This document shows, piece by piece, positions 48,084 to 59,626 of a DNA stretch of 64,000 bases. The translations under genes were made by a program, and so were the position numbers. Source of the stretch: Sarcomyxa edulis. Lineage: Eukaryota > Basidiomycota > Agaricomycetes > Agaricales > Mycenaceae. Numbering within the stretch: position 1 is the stretch's first letter; each line of letters starts with the position of its first letter. Under the pieces are notes generated by a model, which worked only from the letters and a program-made list of their open reading frames with translations, did not search any database and was not told the origin of the DNA. The stretch lies in the NCBI GenBank assembly GCA_009761415.1, contig QUOL01000003.1:930001-994000 (forward strand). The letters run 5' to 3'.

Positions 48084-49350
48084 TCAAGGATGCCTCCATG
48101 CAGCTATCGGCGCAACGACAAACAACCTTGTGGCATTGTGTTTCGCCAGCCGCTGTCTCACCAAGACCGAATTCTTCTTGGAGATAATCGAACCAGGAAG
48201 ACAGCCATGTACCCATAATTGGACACAGCTGAGGTATGGAAACTGGGTGTTGCCACTGAACAGAGCTATGAGAGCGGGCCAGTCGATATTCTCCAGCTCG
48301 GCGGTTTTGGTTAACATGAGGCGAAGTGTTATATGCCGTATGGAATGCGGAAGCATAGAAACAAGGGGAATAAGGAACTCATTAAAATCGACTGGCCTAG
48401 TAGTCGCAATGGGAAATTCAAAGGACTCAAGCTGGGTGAAGTCGTTCAACCGAAACGTCTTGGAGAATAACTCTACGAGACAAGAATCATTGATTGAGTT
48501 GGACTTCGATTGGGACAGCCAAGAAATTGCACGTACTCTCTAAGTTTGGTCCAAAAAACACAACGAAATCCCTTAAGAAAGGCTTCAAGGTCTGCACGAA
48601 GTGCCAGGCTTTGGGCAGTTCAAGACTCCCTAAGGGGCCGATTTTGAGCGAGTCCAAGGGCCATACGTTTGGTAAAGCTAATAGCCAGTCCAACATGCGG
48701 GCTTCGACCACTCGACCCTGCTCAATTGAAGAACCAAAATGCAGCTTCCGCACATGCATATTGATTGTCAGTGGGTCGATGGGCTCGGTGGGAGAAAAGT
48801 AAATATCATAATCATACATCTCGAGACCCCGCAATCCCGGACACGCGCGCAAGATATCGACTATTTCACCTGAATTGTGAAAGCTGATGTTCCGTAGTCT
48901 GAGCACTGTCAATCTCGGGAGATCATCCGATAAGACTGAACGAGTCCTTGCAGGTAAGGCGCTCCAATTGAGATTGTGGATAGATAACCTCTCAACAGCC
49001 GGCAAGCTTAGAATACGCCTGATACTGTGAGAGTCAAATTGCTGGGCTTCTCCGCGGAGCGTGACCAGAGATATGTGGGGATTAATGGTCGAAAGCGGAG
49101 AGTCTAGTAGACTGACGAGGACTGCGACTTTGCGAACGATAAGCTCTTGGAACAGATAGTGTCGAGATAATGGAACAAAAGATCGGGAGACTTCACTACA
49201 CGCGACGAGGGCAGGTTTATGTTTGTGAAGATGGTGGATGATCATATCGATGATTTCTGGAGGGAGTCTCGGTGACCGGGACTCAAGCTGTGAGTTCGAG
49301 AAAGCTCCGGGAGTGCGTGTACGCGGAGAATGGGGTACGTTGGTAGTCAT
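48084..49350 (-). CDS. F-box protein
   Basis: The start is MTTNVPHSPRTRTPGAF. The F-box follows at about residues 28-75: RLPPEIIDMIIHHLHKHKPALVACSEVSRSFVPLSRHYLFQEL. This is a common agaricomycete form. The C-terminal region is leucine-rich-like, with repeated strands such as LPRLTVLRLRNISF and CPGLRGLEMYDYDI. One intron (GTACGT near 48530 to TCTCGTAG near 48475) joins FFGPNLE to KLFSKTFRLNDFTQLESFEF and avoids an in-frame stop. The protein ends APIAAWRHP, about 400 residues. Expected role: substrate adaptor of an SCF ubiquitin ligase, substrate unknown. Confidence 0.78.
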
Positions 49351-49485
49351 CCTTCGATCAAAGCTGAAGATTAGTGTGTCTTAGCTTGGAAAGACTCGGA
49401 CCAAGCTCACCTAGTAAGTACGTATACTTTAAGTCGCTGAACAAGAAAAGAAATCCAAGAACAAGGAGTCAAAACTTGGTCAAAA

Positions 49486-49543
49486 CCTCGAGGAAGTTGC
49501 GAGGTAGTTGCGAGGTTGCCTCCAAGTTGCCTCGAGGAAGTTG
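49486..49543. repeat. 14-bp direct repeat flanking smaller repeats
   Basis: CCTCGAGGAAGTTG occurs at 49486-49499 and again at 49530-49543. Between them GTTGCGAGG is present twice and GTTGCCTC twice, so the whole block looks like stepwise local duplication. Confidence 0.75.
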
Positions 49544-49724
49544 GTATGCCGGGTCACGTGGCGCTCTTACAAACGTAGCGCCATGTGGCTTTACAGGTGT
49601 GGCGTCGTTAGAGACAAAACTCTATATTAGTGAATGCGTATCATACCCCGTAGTCAGCAAGGCCCTGTCCCCAGAAACCCCCCAGATATCGAGTCAGAAA
49701 GAAGAAAGAAGAAAGAAACAGAAA

Positions 49725-49762
49725 GACTTCGGTTCGGACTTCGGACTTCGGACTTCGGTTGG
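49725..49762. repeat. Tandem heptamer repeat
   Basis: GACTTCG-type heptamers (GGACTTC register) are repeated about five times. They directly follow a GAAAGAA-rich purine run at about 49699-49726. Confidence 0.8.
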
Positions 49763-49930
49763 ACTCCGGATTGATAAGGCGACTCGAAGTGAGTACTGCT
49801 CGATACTAATACCAAAATGCTGAATTCTCCGTGAGATAGAGTGCGCAGATATACAGAATGACAACAAGAAAAACAAGCGAGTCATGTCTTGCGAAAAGAT
49901 GGAGAGAACTCCAAGACAGCGTGAGTACTT

Positions 49931-52532
49931 CTATACCATAGGAACACCACTCGTGACGTGCGGATAGGTTCTGGCAATCATCTGTATGAAGTCAATACAT
50001 GAGATATAAAGATCTGAGACTGAAACGCCACTGACTCCGAATAATTCTGGTGCACGAATGGCCAATACTTGAGGATCCTCGCCAAGACCGACAAATCTAT
50101 GTTCGCCATGAGTATACGCGTTGCCGGACTGTCTGGAACGACGAAATCTTACATAGTTGATACTCCAGCTTCAATCGAGGCTGACAATGTCAGTGCTACC
50201 AAATCCATACACCACGTGAGCTCTTGGACATAGCCCGGATCAATAAACAGAGAAAAACCCACAGCATTGAAGTCCGATGAGGAACGCAAACAGCACCACC
50301 GGGGCGGTGTACTGTCCGGATGAATTGTACGATGGGTCCGTCACTGAAGGTGCGGGGTAAATTGGAATGATCGACCAGTCATCAAGTGGCTGACCACTTA
50401 CAGCGGAGGTATAAGTATGCAAACAACGACGAGAGTAGGCCGACAATATAGGCTCCCCAAGTCAAGGCTAGTTGGATGGTGAGTCAGGATTACTGCACCT
50501 TGTTTAAGACTGATGAGACGTACTCATTCCAACGAGAGAATCATTCACGAGTGCGTCGATTCCTAGGCAGGGGCACATTTGCATCAATACCATGGTCTGT
50601 CACACTCGATCGTATGTAAGAATGGACCTACCTCGATCTTTGAACAATCTCCAAGTGTCTTTCGCAGCTTCGATATACGGTTTGCCGTATAGTGCTGTGA
50701 CATCTTCAATCAGCACGCCTCGATAGGGCACGCTAAGGGATCGCACCTATTTCAATGTATGCATATCTAGAAGAAAGAGTCAACCATCAAACCAAGGCTC
50801 GGTACAGCCATGCGACTGTACTTACCGATTGAAGTACTCCACCATACTTTCGATGCAGCCTATAAAGCACGCAGCACAGCAAGCCAAACACGCTTCCACA
50901 GCTACGAATCGCAGACATTGTTAAGTATTCCGGACGAGACGCCACGTAACATGCTCACGGTGTCCATCGGCATTCGCGTTATTCCTCGCAGCGTTGAGGA
51001 TCATTTTGAGAAGCTCCAAGAGAGTTACAATCAATGAACCAAACGCGATAGAGCCGAGGGAAAGCGTGGATGCACGACTGAAGGCGGAAAGAGTGGGGTG
51101 TTTGGGCTGCGCAAATGAAAGTCAGATCTGATTGAAAATAACGGACAAGTAAGCCAGACCATTTCTCCCTGTTCACGAGGACCAAAGTAGTACCAGCCTA
51201 GATGCGATCCACGGTCAACAATGATAGATACATATGTAGAAAGAGAAACGTACTCCCGTAGGGGCCTCCAGCAAGTGTTGCCAAAGCAACATTGCCGACA
51301 ACCTGTGAGGTCCAGAGATACGAGAATGTTTCGTAGAATATTAGACCGGCCACCTTGCCAGAGGAGCACGAAGTTCCAGTACTACAAGCTATACAAAGGA
51401 CTGGTCAACGTATGTCCACTGATGATGAGAAGGGCAAGCAAACAGGGATTCCCAGGTGTGTATTTTGCATAGCTGAGTGATGTCTTGGTTCAGAATTCGA
51501 GATCAACGCGTGTCAGAAAATAGACCTACGTGGCGATGGCCGCAAACGTGAACCACCTACAGAGCACATTAGGAGCTTCGCGTAATCATAATCAGAGAAA
51601 TCTCCTTACACACTCAAAGCAGCCTGTATGAATAACGCAATGAAGGAAACGACAAACACGGATTTGTGATGTTTTGATACGTCCATGACGACCTGAAGAA
51701 GAAGCGACGCGAATGGTATGCGAGATCTGTAACCAAAGTATGAAAGGACAGAAAACAGAGCAATGATTGTGAATATTATGGCTCCAGCTGGAAAATAGAT
51801 TGATCAGCGGGCGATCTGCGAGCAATTGGATACTGGAGGGCGTACAATAATATTTCGTGATCCAATAATAGACACATATCCCACTAATGCGCCATTATCA
51901 GTACAGCTGGTAAAGCATAGACTGGTAAAGACACATACATGTTCAGAAGTATGGATAGGACCAACGTGATATGCATGATGATTCTCGTGAAAAGACGCGT
52001 GAGCATGAGGTATGCCGTTGACAGTAACAATGCAGCTGCTACCACAAGCAGCAGCAAGTAAACCGTACTCCTACACACAGTAGTTATTTTGAGTACTTAA
52101 ATTCCAGGGCAAGGAAAACTTAACCGACCTGTTTAGAGTGACGGAAGTGCCCGTATTCCCTTTGCCGAGACCACCACCAAGACCACCATTCGAGATCCAG
52201 GAAGAGATGACTATTCCTGAGAGCGCAGCAAAGCCAAGAAGCTGAGGGCATAGTCAGACCGTGTCTTTACCGTCCAAAGTGGACCTAATGCGCACCTGGA
52301 GGATGAACAGAACGAAGAATACTGGATCGTTCAACTTCTTCTTTGGCCTGAAACGATCGCCCTCATACGGCGATTTCGCGTCATTGTATGGTGTCATCAA
52401 CGGTGCTTGTGGGGCTGAAGAGTATGGAGCATATTCAGAAGGATAGCCCGGGTTTGGCCCTGCGTTGGGTATGTAGCCCTGCGGTGGTGCTTGAGGCTGG
52501 GCACCCCACTGGTCCTTGTTCCACTGAGACAT
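49931..52532 (-). CDS. PNS1: PNS1-like choline-transporter-like (CTL) membrane protein
   Basis: The start is MSQWNKDQWGAQPQAPPQGY at 52530-52532, with a Pro/Gln/Tyr-rich cytosolic tail. The first membrane segment is DPVFFVLFILQLLGFAALSGIVI. Conserved CTL blocks follow: ITKYYSGAIIF, a YYFGPREQGEMP-type loop and LYGKPYIEAAKDTWRLFKDRGIDALVNDSLVGM, which is diagnostic for the PNS1/CTL family. LTWGAYIVGLLSSLFAYLYLR comes next. The end is FVGLGEDPQVLAIRAPELFG spliced to MIARTYPHVTSGVPMV with TAG at 49931-49933. About twelve short introns interrupt it. Family members have around ten membrane helices. Human relatives transport choline and related amines; yeast Pns1 has no clear transport role. Confidence 0.9.
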
Positions 52533-52920
52533 TGCCAAAGTATCGAGTTGTCGTCCACTATAAGGTAGAGTACTTGTGGATATGTGAGAAGTTGAAGAGC
52601 GGGCAGCTGTGCAGCAGTAGGTGGTTCAAGAGCAAGAGCGCCAAGCAGCAATGAGGTCAAACGGCGGGAGTTAAAATAGCCTCCGTTGATAGAGTTCCAT
52701 CGCCGGCATCACCGGCCATGCCAGATCACTGTGTGGCTGAATCAGGTAATCCAAACAACCGCTTATCTCGATCAAATATTGATCCCCATTCGGTCTTGGC
52801 TTGGTCTTGGCAGCTCGCCCGCTGAAAGTGGCTGAGAGTAGGCTAGACACGACTCATAAATTTCCAGAGGTACTGTATACATTAGGATCATCACACACAC
52901 ATTAGCCACAGATCACCCAG
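52533..52920. other. Intergenic region
   Basis: This is the promoter region of the PNS1-like gene and the 3' flank of the phosducin-like gene. It contains a small direct duplication (TTGGCTTGGTCTTGG at about 52796). No gene is seen. Confidence 0.4.
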
Positions 52921-54198
52921 TTATTCATCTTCATCATCCCAAATCAGATCCTCGTCGTCGTCAGAAGGAAGTCCGCAGTTCCCCCCTGTGCCCAAGATTG
53001 ATTCAGCGCGTGGAAGAAGATGGTATCTAGAATCACAGGTCATCAGTAAAAACATTTAGAGATGGTAAGAACAAGATGAGACGTACTTGGCTAACAATTC
53101 TTCTATGCCTCCTTCCCCTGCTTCCCAGTCAACGCGCACCCAATTGTGCACTAGCTCGCCGTCGCGGTATACGAGCATGGTGGGAAGCATATCGGTATCG
53201 ACATCCACTTCCTCGCTGACCTCGTACTCGTCATCTTCATCATACTCTACGATCTTTTCCAGTGCATCGTCTGAAGGGATATCAGCGTATGGATCATCAT
53301 CATCGAAGTCGTCAAATCGCCCCGGAATAGGACGCGAATTGGATATCGAAGAGACAGAGGCTGGGGGTGCAGTTCGCGAAGAGGATGTGCCCTTTGAAGC
53401 GAATCCGAGACCAGATGCTCTGGAGCGTATGAATTTGGTATCAGGGTAATTGCGTGCTAATCTAGCAAGGGTATCGTCCAAGATGTAACATCTTTCCAGT
53501 GACTACAAGAAATGCGAAAGAAAGTCAGTCGAAGCACGCGATTATCGATCCTGTCCCGAAGACATACCGGTTCATAGAGGTGGACGACTACCCAAACCCC
53601 TCGTTCCTCGTTCTCAACGGCAGGTAAAAAGCCTTTAACACCCACCTCCCTCAAATGACCAAACCGTCCTTCCCTCCTCCTGCCAAATAGGTCCGTTCTT
53701 TCCTCTTTCCTTCCCTTCTCCATCTCATCCAAAACCAACCGGTCCACCTTCTCTCCAGACCCATCTCTCAACTTCTCGCGTTCTTCCTCCAGAAACGTCT
53801 TTCCACCCATCCCTATACCACTCTTCTCCATCTTCTCCCTCATTTCCTCATACTCCCTAGCCTGCTTCTCCTTCCCAATCTCCACAGCTTCATCCCTGTC
53901 TCTGATCACACCTTTGACACCCGTCCTCCCAGGTCCCATCCCAATAGACTGTTTCTGTTCGAGAGACGCATCGAACGCCTTCCGTCGTTCCGCGTCGGAA
54001 TCATAGTCCTTATCATCAGCAGATTCGAGTTCATCGTCATGCCATCCAGAGTCCGGGGAAGGAGTACGAGTGGGCGATGAAGAGCGCTCGGGTCCATTGA
54101 ACAATTCTCCTGATAGAACTAGCGCTTCGATGTCTGCATACTAGACACGAGATAAGTTGAGAGGTTCCAAGTAAGGAGAATCATACGAAACACACCAT
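52921..54198 (-). CDS. Phosducin-like protein
   Basis: The first coding exon is only the ATG at 54196-54198. A 55-nt GTGTGT..TCTAG intron (54141-54195) joins it to YADIEALVLSGELFNGPERS. The frame open at 54104 has no ATG of its own there, which supports this start. The N-terminal half is acidic and then strongly charged and helical (KEKQAREYEEMREKMEKSG). The C-terminal half is a thioredoxin-like phosducin domain. It includes GVWVVVHLYEP spliced to SLERCYILDDTLARLARNYPDTKFIRSRA, then LPTMLVYRDGELVHNWVRVD. The end is DLIWDDEDE with TAA at 52921-52923. Phosducin-like proteins act with the CCT chaperonin in folding G-beta, actin or tubulin. Which client applies here is not deducible. Confidence 0.85.
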
Positions 54199-54960
54199 TA
54201 CGATTTACGACGATTTAGCCTCCGTGTAATGAAAGTTATCCTGGCTCTACAGACTATAGACAAGATAGATTAGTAGCACCGAGAGATCCGAACGAATCCT
54301 TGCAAGCAACGCGAGTTTAGAGTCTGGACTCAAGTACAACTTGCCGAGAACTTGACAGCAAAAAAGCAAGAAAGATGACGGTCCTCGGGGGACCATCCAT
54401 GGCCAAGTCAATTATGTGCCTTTATGAAATTTCATTTGCAAGGCTGGACTTCGCGCATCGCAGGACAAATGTGATAAATTCTGCCACGAAAACAAAGTAT
54501 ACACCATGTTAAACCGGAGGACCATCTTGTGAATGAATGGGAAGAAGGGTATGTATGGTACGAATGGGTATGCTGGGATTCTATATCATAGTATATGCAT
54601 GCGTATGGAAGGGGAGGGAATGGTGGGTGGTGTCGAATGCGGGATGTGGAATGTGGATTGAGAATATGAATGTGAATGCAAATGTGAAGGGGGCATATGA
54701 AATCAAGATGGTTCAATGAGAGGAAGGGTTCGCATATGGGTTGGGAGTTAAAATGAATGTAGGGTGCGTAGTCATATAGAAAGAGAGAGAGCGAAGAGAG
54801 TGAGGATAAACGAGAGATGGAAAACGAGAGAGAGACAGAGATGAAAAGGATAACTCGCGGGGTTACAGAGAGATAGACAAAGCTCGACATGAAAGCAAGA
54901 AAAAAAAGTGGAGAAACAAAGTCCCGATGAACTGATAATAGAAAAAGACCAGAGGAAAAC
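54199..54960. other. Low-complexity intergenic region
   Basis: A long purine-rich, GAGA-type stretch at about 54776-54915 and a G/T-rich block (54540-54700) produce long open frames on both strands. Their translations are low complexity and have no domain. It is the 3' flank of the F-box-like gene and the 5' flank of the phosducin-like gene. Confidence 0.5.
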
Positions 54961-56454
54961 TTACACTCGTCGACTCATTTGTGCTCTTTGCAGACTTCTC
55001 CTTGTCACATTGAACCCATTACAATCTTCCAACCAGACCCCACGGCCTTTACATCTCATCAATACCTCCGTCCAGAACTTGATGACTCTGGAATCCGGTT
55101 TATGCGTTCGCATGTTATCACTTTCCCAGGACAGATCACGTATGTACCGCAGTTTTGGGAATGCAGCGCGATGTTCGTCTTCGATGCCTATAAGTGACGA
55201 TATCTGCATAAGGAGGGGGAAGAAAGGTGATGGGTCTACGAGCGGCGTATTCGGAGATACAGCGGCGTCGTCGATGAGCCGTTTATCAATATCGCGGATT
55301 CCGATAAGTTCTACTGATGGATGAGTTGGTAAGAGGACATGTGGTGCGATCCAGTCAGGATTTTGCCAATTCCATTCGGCATCAGCTGAACAAATAAATT
55401 CACGGAGGTTCGGGCACCAGTCCGCGAGAGGAATGTGTGGTTGGAAGTGCTGCTGTGTCGGTGGAGTGGTGAGGTAGTGTTCCTCGATCATAGAAGACGA
55501 ATGACCGAGTTCCAGTTGCTTAATCTTGTGTCCATGGATACGGAAGAACTGGGAGAAGCCTACACCCGCGTAGGAGAAATCAGCGGATATCACAGAGAGG
55601 TTGGTCAACGCAGGCATATGCCAAGTCGCGAGGACGGCGAATGTCGCGTTGTCGAGGGTGACTTTGAGAGAACGGAGGGATGGGAGCGTCAGAGCCATTG
55701 AGGCAGGTGGCGGAGATGGTGTGGATGATGGATCGGCTCCTGCGAAAACGGAATGCATGTGAGGGGAACAAAAGGTTAGCTCGAGGTATTCAAGGTGCGC
55801 CGCGGTGGTTCGTAGCATGGGGGACATATGTAGGTAGAAAGAAACATCATTATAGTTCGTCCAAGACAGCCAACGCAGGCTGTTATTGGGATGGGCAAGC
55901 GCAGAAAAGAGGTGATTGGGGGAGATGGTGGGGTCGCATGCTTCTTCCCACAGATTTCTTCGGATGGAACGGTTGTCGGAGTATACGTGGAGGTTGGGAG
56001 CGAGATCAACTAGAGCTGCAAGGTCTCCTGGAGAACACCGGTCGAGAGTGGGGGTCGCGATGTGGAGCCGATGCATATATATTCCACTCTGACGATCTTT
56101 GCCGCGCCACCGAGCCTGCTCGATGAGGGTGGATGCTAGAGCCTTGGCTTGTCCTGCACGGCAGATCCAAACAAACTCGTATAGTACTTCTTGAGTATAC
56201 GAGTACCATGCTTTATCGACGAGGGACAGTGCGCATTTAAGATGCATGGACGTGATGTAGTTCTGTAGGGTGCATTGAGGAGATGCCAGGAAGGAGATGG
56301 CTTTGGTGGTGTCGAGGGGATCGGGCGTGATGGCAGTCGCTTCGTGTATGATCTGGACCCACAGTTCGGCTGGGAGAAGGGGAAGTGTGGGGCCTGGCTT
56401 CGGGTCGCGGATAGGTGGGGTTCGTCTTCTGTAAATATGGAAAATTCTCAGCAT
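54961..56454 (-). CDS. F-box-like protein, single exon
   Basis: The protein has 497 residues from MLRIFHIYRRRTPP to AQMSRRV. An F-box-like start (TLPLLPAELWVQIIHEATAI) at about residues 22-45 is followed by a helix with CALSLVDKAWYSYTQEVLYEFVWI, the arrangement of the degenerate F-box in mushroom proteins. The remainder has leucine-rich-like segments (AHLEYLELTFCSPHMH, LPSLRSLKVTLDNATF, MPALTNLSVISADFSY). No intron is required. Probable SCF adaptor, substrate unknown. The degenerate F-box makes the class less certain than for the gene at 48-49 kb. Confidence 0.72.
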   Translation of the reverse strand: MLRIFHIYRRRTPPIRDPKPGPTLPLLPAELWVQIIHEATAITPDPLDTTKAISFLASPQCTLQNYITSMHLKCALSLVDKAWYSYTQEVLYEFVWICRAGQAKALASTLIEQARWRGKDRQSGIYMHRLHIATPTLDRCSPGDLAALVDLAPNLHVYSDNRSIRRNLWEEACDPTISPNHLFSALAHPNNSLRWLSWTNYNDVSFYLHMSPMLRTTAAHLEYLELTFCSPHMHSVFAGADPSSTPSPPPASMALTLPSLRSLKVTLDNATFAVLATWHMPALTNLSVISADFSYAGVGFSQFFRIHGHKIKQLELGHSSSMIEEHYLTTPPTQQHFQPHIPLADWCPNLREFICSADAEWNWQNPDWIAPHVLLPTHPSVELIGIRDIDKRLIDDAAVSPNTPLVDPSPFFPLLMQISSLIGIEDEHRAAFPKLRYIRDLSWESDNMRTHKPDSRVIKFWTEVLMRCKGRGVWLEDCNGFNVTRRSLQRAQMSRRV

Positions 56455-57447
56455 AGTTCAAGACGATGAATGACCCCTCAGGATTCAAGGAATTTTGAGA
56501 TAGAGAGACGATCACAACGATGATCGACGGGCATTGCGACGCGCAGTGCTACCTTGTTCGTTGGCATCAAACATAGTGGTTGGGCTTTACCCGCACTGTC
56601 CGAGCACATAACCGGAGCCAGCGATGCCTGTCGCCTCGGAAGGATACGCCACGCCATGTAGATCAATTTCTACGTGGTTGGTCGCATCACAAGCCCGTGA
56701 GCAGGTAATGAGTGAACGCTGCTGCGCGATACATCTCGTCAATCGAATGATCCGACAACGAGTGTAGTGCACAGTGCGACCTCAGACAGCTCTTTGGTAG
56801 GAATACCATACTCTTGGAGCAGCTACCCCGTCCCCACACCTGTCTGTTTGGACTCAAAAAAATCCGAAAAAACACGTACATTCGTTTTGTGACCAACGAG
56901 GTCAAGAAAGAGTTGAGCTTCTGTCTTACTCGTGGATTGTTGAGGGTAGGCATTGGGGAGGAGAACGCTGAGGAAGGAGGAGGAGAACGCAGTGGGGAGA
57001 AAGAAGGAGAGCCAGCGCTTGAGGACGAGTTTGCTACAGTTGTCGCGTGCAAATAACCCCGATAATTATTTCCACGTGGAACATCCAAAGTATATATCTC
57101 GGCCGTCTCTCTCAACCCGGACTGTTGCCGGACTGTACCCCGGTGCTATAATCCATGTCCTGGATTCTCGGAGGTGCAATATAGCCTCACATTCTAGGCG
57201 AAATTGACCCCAGTCTGAGTCTACAGAGGATATTTGGCTTCACCTCTGAATATAAATACGAAATGACTCTTGGATTGTACATACGCGTTTAGAAATGTGC
57301 AGGCATTACGTGTGCTTTTAACCTAGAGAAGAGAAATCTGAGGGTAATATGTAAGACGGGACAAGACCACCAATTAAGAAAAAGACCACGAAAGACCCCT
57401 AAGTATGAGCCAAAATGTCCACGGATATTCGAGCGACGGAGAGCGTG
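56455..57447. other. Gene-free intergenic region
   Basis: A minus-strand frame of 142 codons (56687-57115) is Ser/Pro-rich with no recognisable domain. No splice extension could be justified. The region includes the 3' flank of the PP2C gene. Nothing else is seen. Confidence 0.4.
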
Positions 57448-58796
57448 TTATACAGTACTGAGTGTGTTGCTTTTGAACCGGATGACAAGAATAGTGACAT
57501 TGTCGCTCGTATGACGCGACTCAGCCTGGTCGAGAAGCTTTTTGCTGGCTTCCTGGGCATTTTCAATACCACGAATGAGATCCACAGCATTCTGGTCCGA
57601 CACTACATCCCAAAGCTGTTGAGACAACAACATCGTCAGATTGTAGACACTCGGTCGTAAGAGAGAAAGTACTTACCCCATCGCAAGCCAATATCAAGAA
57701 TTCGTCGTCATCACAAAGTTCTGTTTCAGTCGTATAAGGTGCACCAACGACGAAATCCTTCATCGACGAGTCACCCAAGCTCCTGGTAACAGCCAACACT
57801 CCATTGACTCTCCCGCTCATCACGAAACCTCCAGCATCCGTGATACGTTTCGCCTCTTGTTGATCCGATCCTTTGTGGTCGTACGTTAATCGTACAGCTT
57901 TACCTGCACGGCATAACACGCCTCTAGCGTCGCCAGCATTAGCGCTGTACAATACTCTGCGGGATCCGGCTGGTGGAATGGTGATTTTGACATCTGCGGC
58001 GGGCTGTTTACCCTTTGTACTAGTCGGTGATGCTGGACGGGACGAGATGGATCCTGATCCGAGATTCTTTAGAGCTTTCCTGAATCTGCTACCACTACTG
58101 GACTTCTTCTTCGGCTTCTTGGCGGTTTCATCCTCGGAATGTTGTCCACTCTCAGCACCGCTAGAATGTCCACTTCCACCTTCCCCGGCCGGCGACTCGA
58201 TCGTCTCTGTCGATGAACTAAGGAACGATTGTTTACCCTCGGCATCCTCTATTCGGAGGAAAGCTGTGACAGCTGTGCATCCGGAGTGCATCTTTCCTTC
58301 TGATTCTTCGCACATCTTGGACAAAGTCGCGTCTACATCATGGAACGTCTGATTCAGGACGTCAGGTATTGGCTTTGTTGATCGATGAAGGGCGTTAAGT
58401 AGGTACTATCATCACAAAAGCCAAAGTTACTTGATTGCTTGAATGAATGGAACGCGGAGCCACTCACTTCATGGAAATGTTCACCGCACCATTCCGCAGC
58501 GTGTTTACCGGCATGACCATCGAATACGGCAAAGAATCCCTGGCCTCGGATACTGTCGAAGTCGACGACGAAGGAATGCGCATCTTCCATGGTTCTCCTT
58601 GTTCCCTTGTCTTCAGAAACACCGATCTTGTATGCAGAATTCTGCGTAGAGTGTCTGTTCAAGATCTATAAGCGGGGTTAATGTCATCCTCTGGATAGAT
58701 AGGATCATTAAGACGAACCCCAAAGGTATCAAGGGTATCTGTCGTGGTGATACTTCTGGACCGCGCATTGAGAGAATCGCTGAATCGTGGCGCCAT
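57448..58796 (-). CDS. PTC1: PP2C-type protein phosphatase
   Basis: This is a Mg/Mn-dependent Ser/Thr phosphatase of the PPM family. The start is MAPRFSDSLNARSRSITTTDT, spliced by a GTTCGT..ATAG intron to ILNRHSTQNSAYKIGVSEDKG. Metal-binding and catalytic motifs are in order: RRTMEDAH, FFAVFDGHAGKHAAEW, SANAGDARGVL, LTYDHKGSD, VTRSLGDSSMKDFVVG and LILACDG, then LWDVVSDQNAVDL and DNVTILVIRF. A Ser/Gly/Lys-rich insert of about 85 residues separates SGCTAVTAFLRIEDAEGK from the GDARG block and is unusual in length. The order resembles yeast Ptc1, a negative regulator of MAPK cascades. The symbol is a best guess among PP2C paralogues. Four or so introns are present. Confidence 0.9.
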
Positions 58797-59626
58797 ATTC
58801 ACAGGTTCAGGAGACTCGATACAGTGGGGTCTGGTGGTGGCAGGTCAGTTCAACGGTCAAATTACAGGAAGAAAGAACGTACTCGGGGGATAGAGAAGAA
58901 AAGGAATTCGTTGGGGATGCTATATGAGGTGATGAGGGCAACAGAAATGAGTAAACCGACAATAAACGGCGGATCGGGGGTAATTGTTTTGGAAAGAGCA
59001 GCAGCAGCAGGCCGGCCACAGCCACGACAGCGGCCAAGGCTCAACCAAAACACGTTCCACAACTCACTTTCTAGACTCGCCATGACAAGAAATAAAGGAT
59101 ATGATCTCTGGACCACAAGCAGTAGCCAAGGATATATAGCAGGACACGGTGGAGCTTAATCAGGGCTATACGTAGTGCAGGGTCTCCACGATCGTCAATT
59201 CAAGTCTTTCGGGGTCTATAAGCTCTAAATGCTGTACGAGCTACGTACGTACGCGTACCACTGGATCTGAATTATCTAGCGCCTGCAGTCGGGGAGACTG
59301 AGAAACGATCCAAGAAATGAGATCTACGATCCTAGGATCTGAGGCCAGTGGCATGCTGTCGCGTCCAATTTTGCTGTAGAAAATCAACGAAAATTCACAT
59401 AAAGTATACGTCTCTCTGGTGAGCCTACAAGGCTATCTACGTCAACGTATACTTGTAAGACTCATGAGGCGCCGTCTCGCTGGCAGACAGCATTCTGTAG
59501 TTCGGAATTTACCGAGCTGCGCCAGATCAGTCCATCACCTCTACCACCAGCTACAGCTCACTCCTTTTTTCTTTTCTTTTCCTTCTTTTGTTATCCACAC
59601 TTTTCGATTGTACTCGAAACCAGTGG
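58797..59626. other. Divergent promoter region between PP2C and BZW genes
   Basis: On the minus strand a TATATA box at 59133-59138 precedes a 74-codon frame (59083 to 58862) with a hydrophobic middle; this may be a leader ORF or UTR of the PP2C transcript. Near the plus-strand end, a CT-rich tract (about 59564-59590) precedes the BZW start, a common feature of highly expressed fungal genes. No other gene is seen. Confidence 0.4.
59133..59138 (-). promoter_or_regulatory. TATA-like box upstream of PP2C
   Basis: TATATA on the minus strand lies about 340 bp upstream of the PP2C ATG and 50 bp upstream of the 74-codon frame. It could set a start site for a long PP2C leader. Confidence 0.3.

Larger units (their letters stand above)
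49351..49930. other. Intergenic region with short repeats
   Basis: This lies between the F-box start and the 3' end of the PNS1-like gene. It holds the direct repeats and tandem heptamers listed separately and no recognisable gene. Confidence 0.5.

Noticed and set aside
54432..54890. 153-codon minus-strand frame
   Set aside because: The translation is low complexity and arises from the purine-rich GAGA tract; no domain or splice signals.
56687..57115. 142-codon minus-strand frame
   Set aside because: Ser/Pro-rich without a domain; it lies between a single-exon gene and the PP2C 3' end, and no consistent splicing was found.
59133..59160. Separate gene divergent from PP2C
   Set aside because: Only a TATA-like string and a short frame; kept as a finding on the PP2C leader instead of a gene call.
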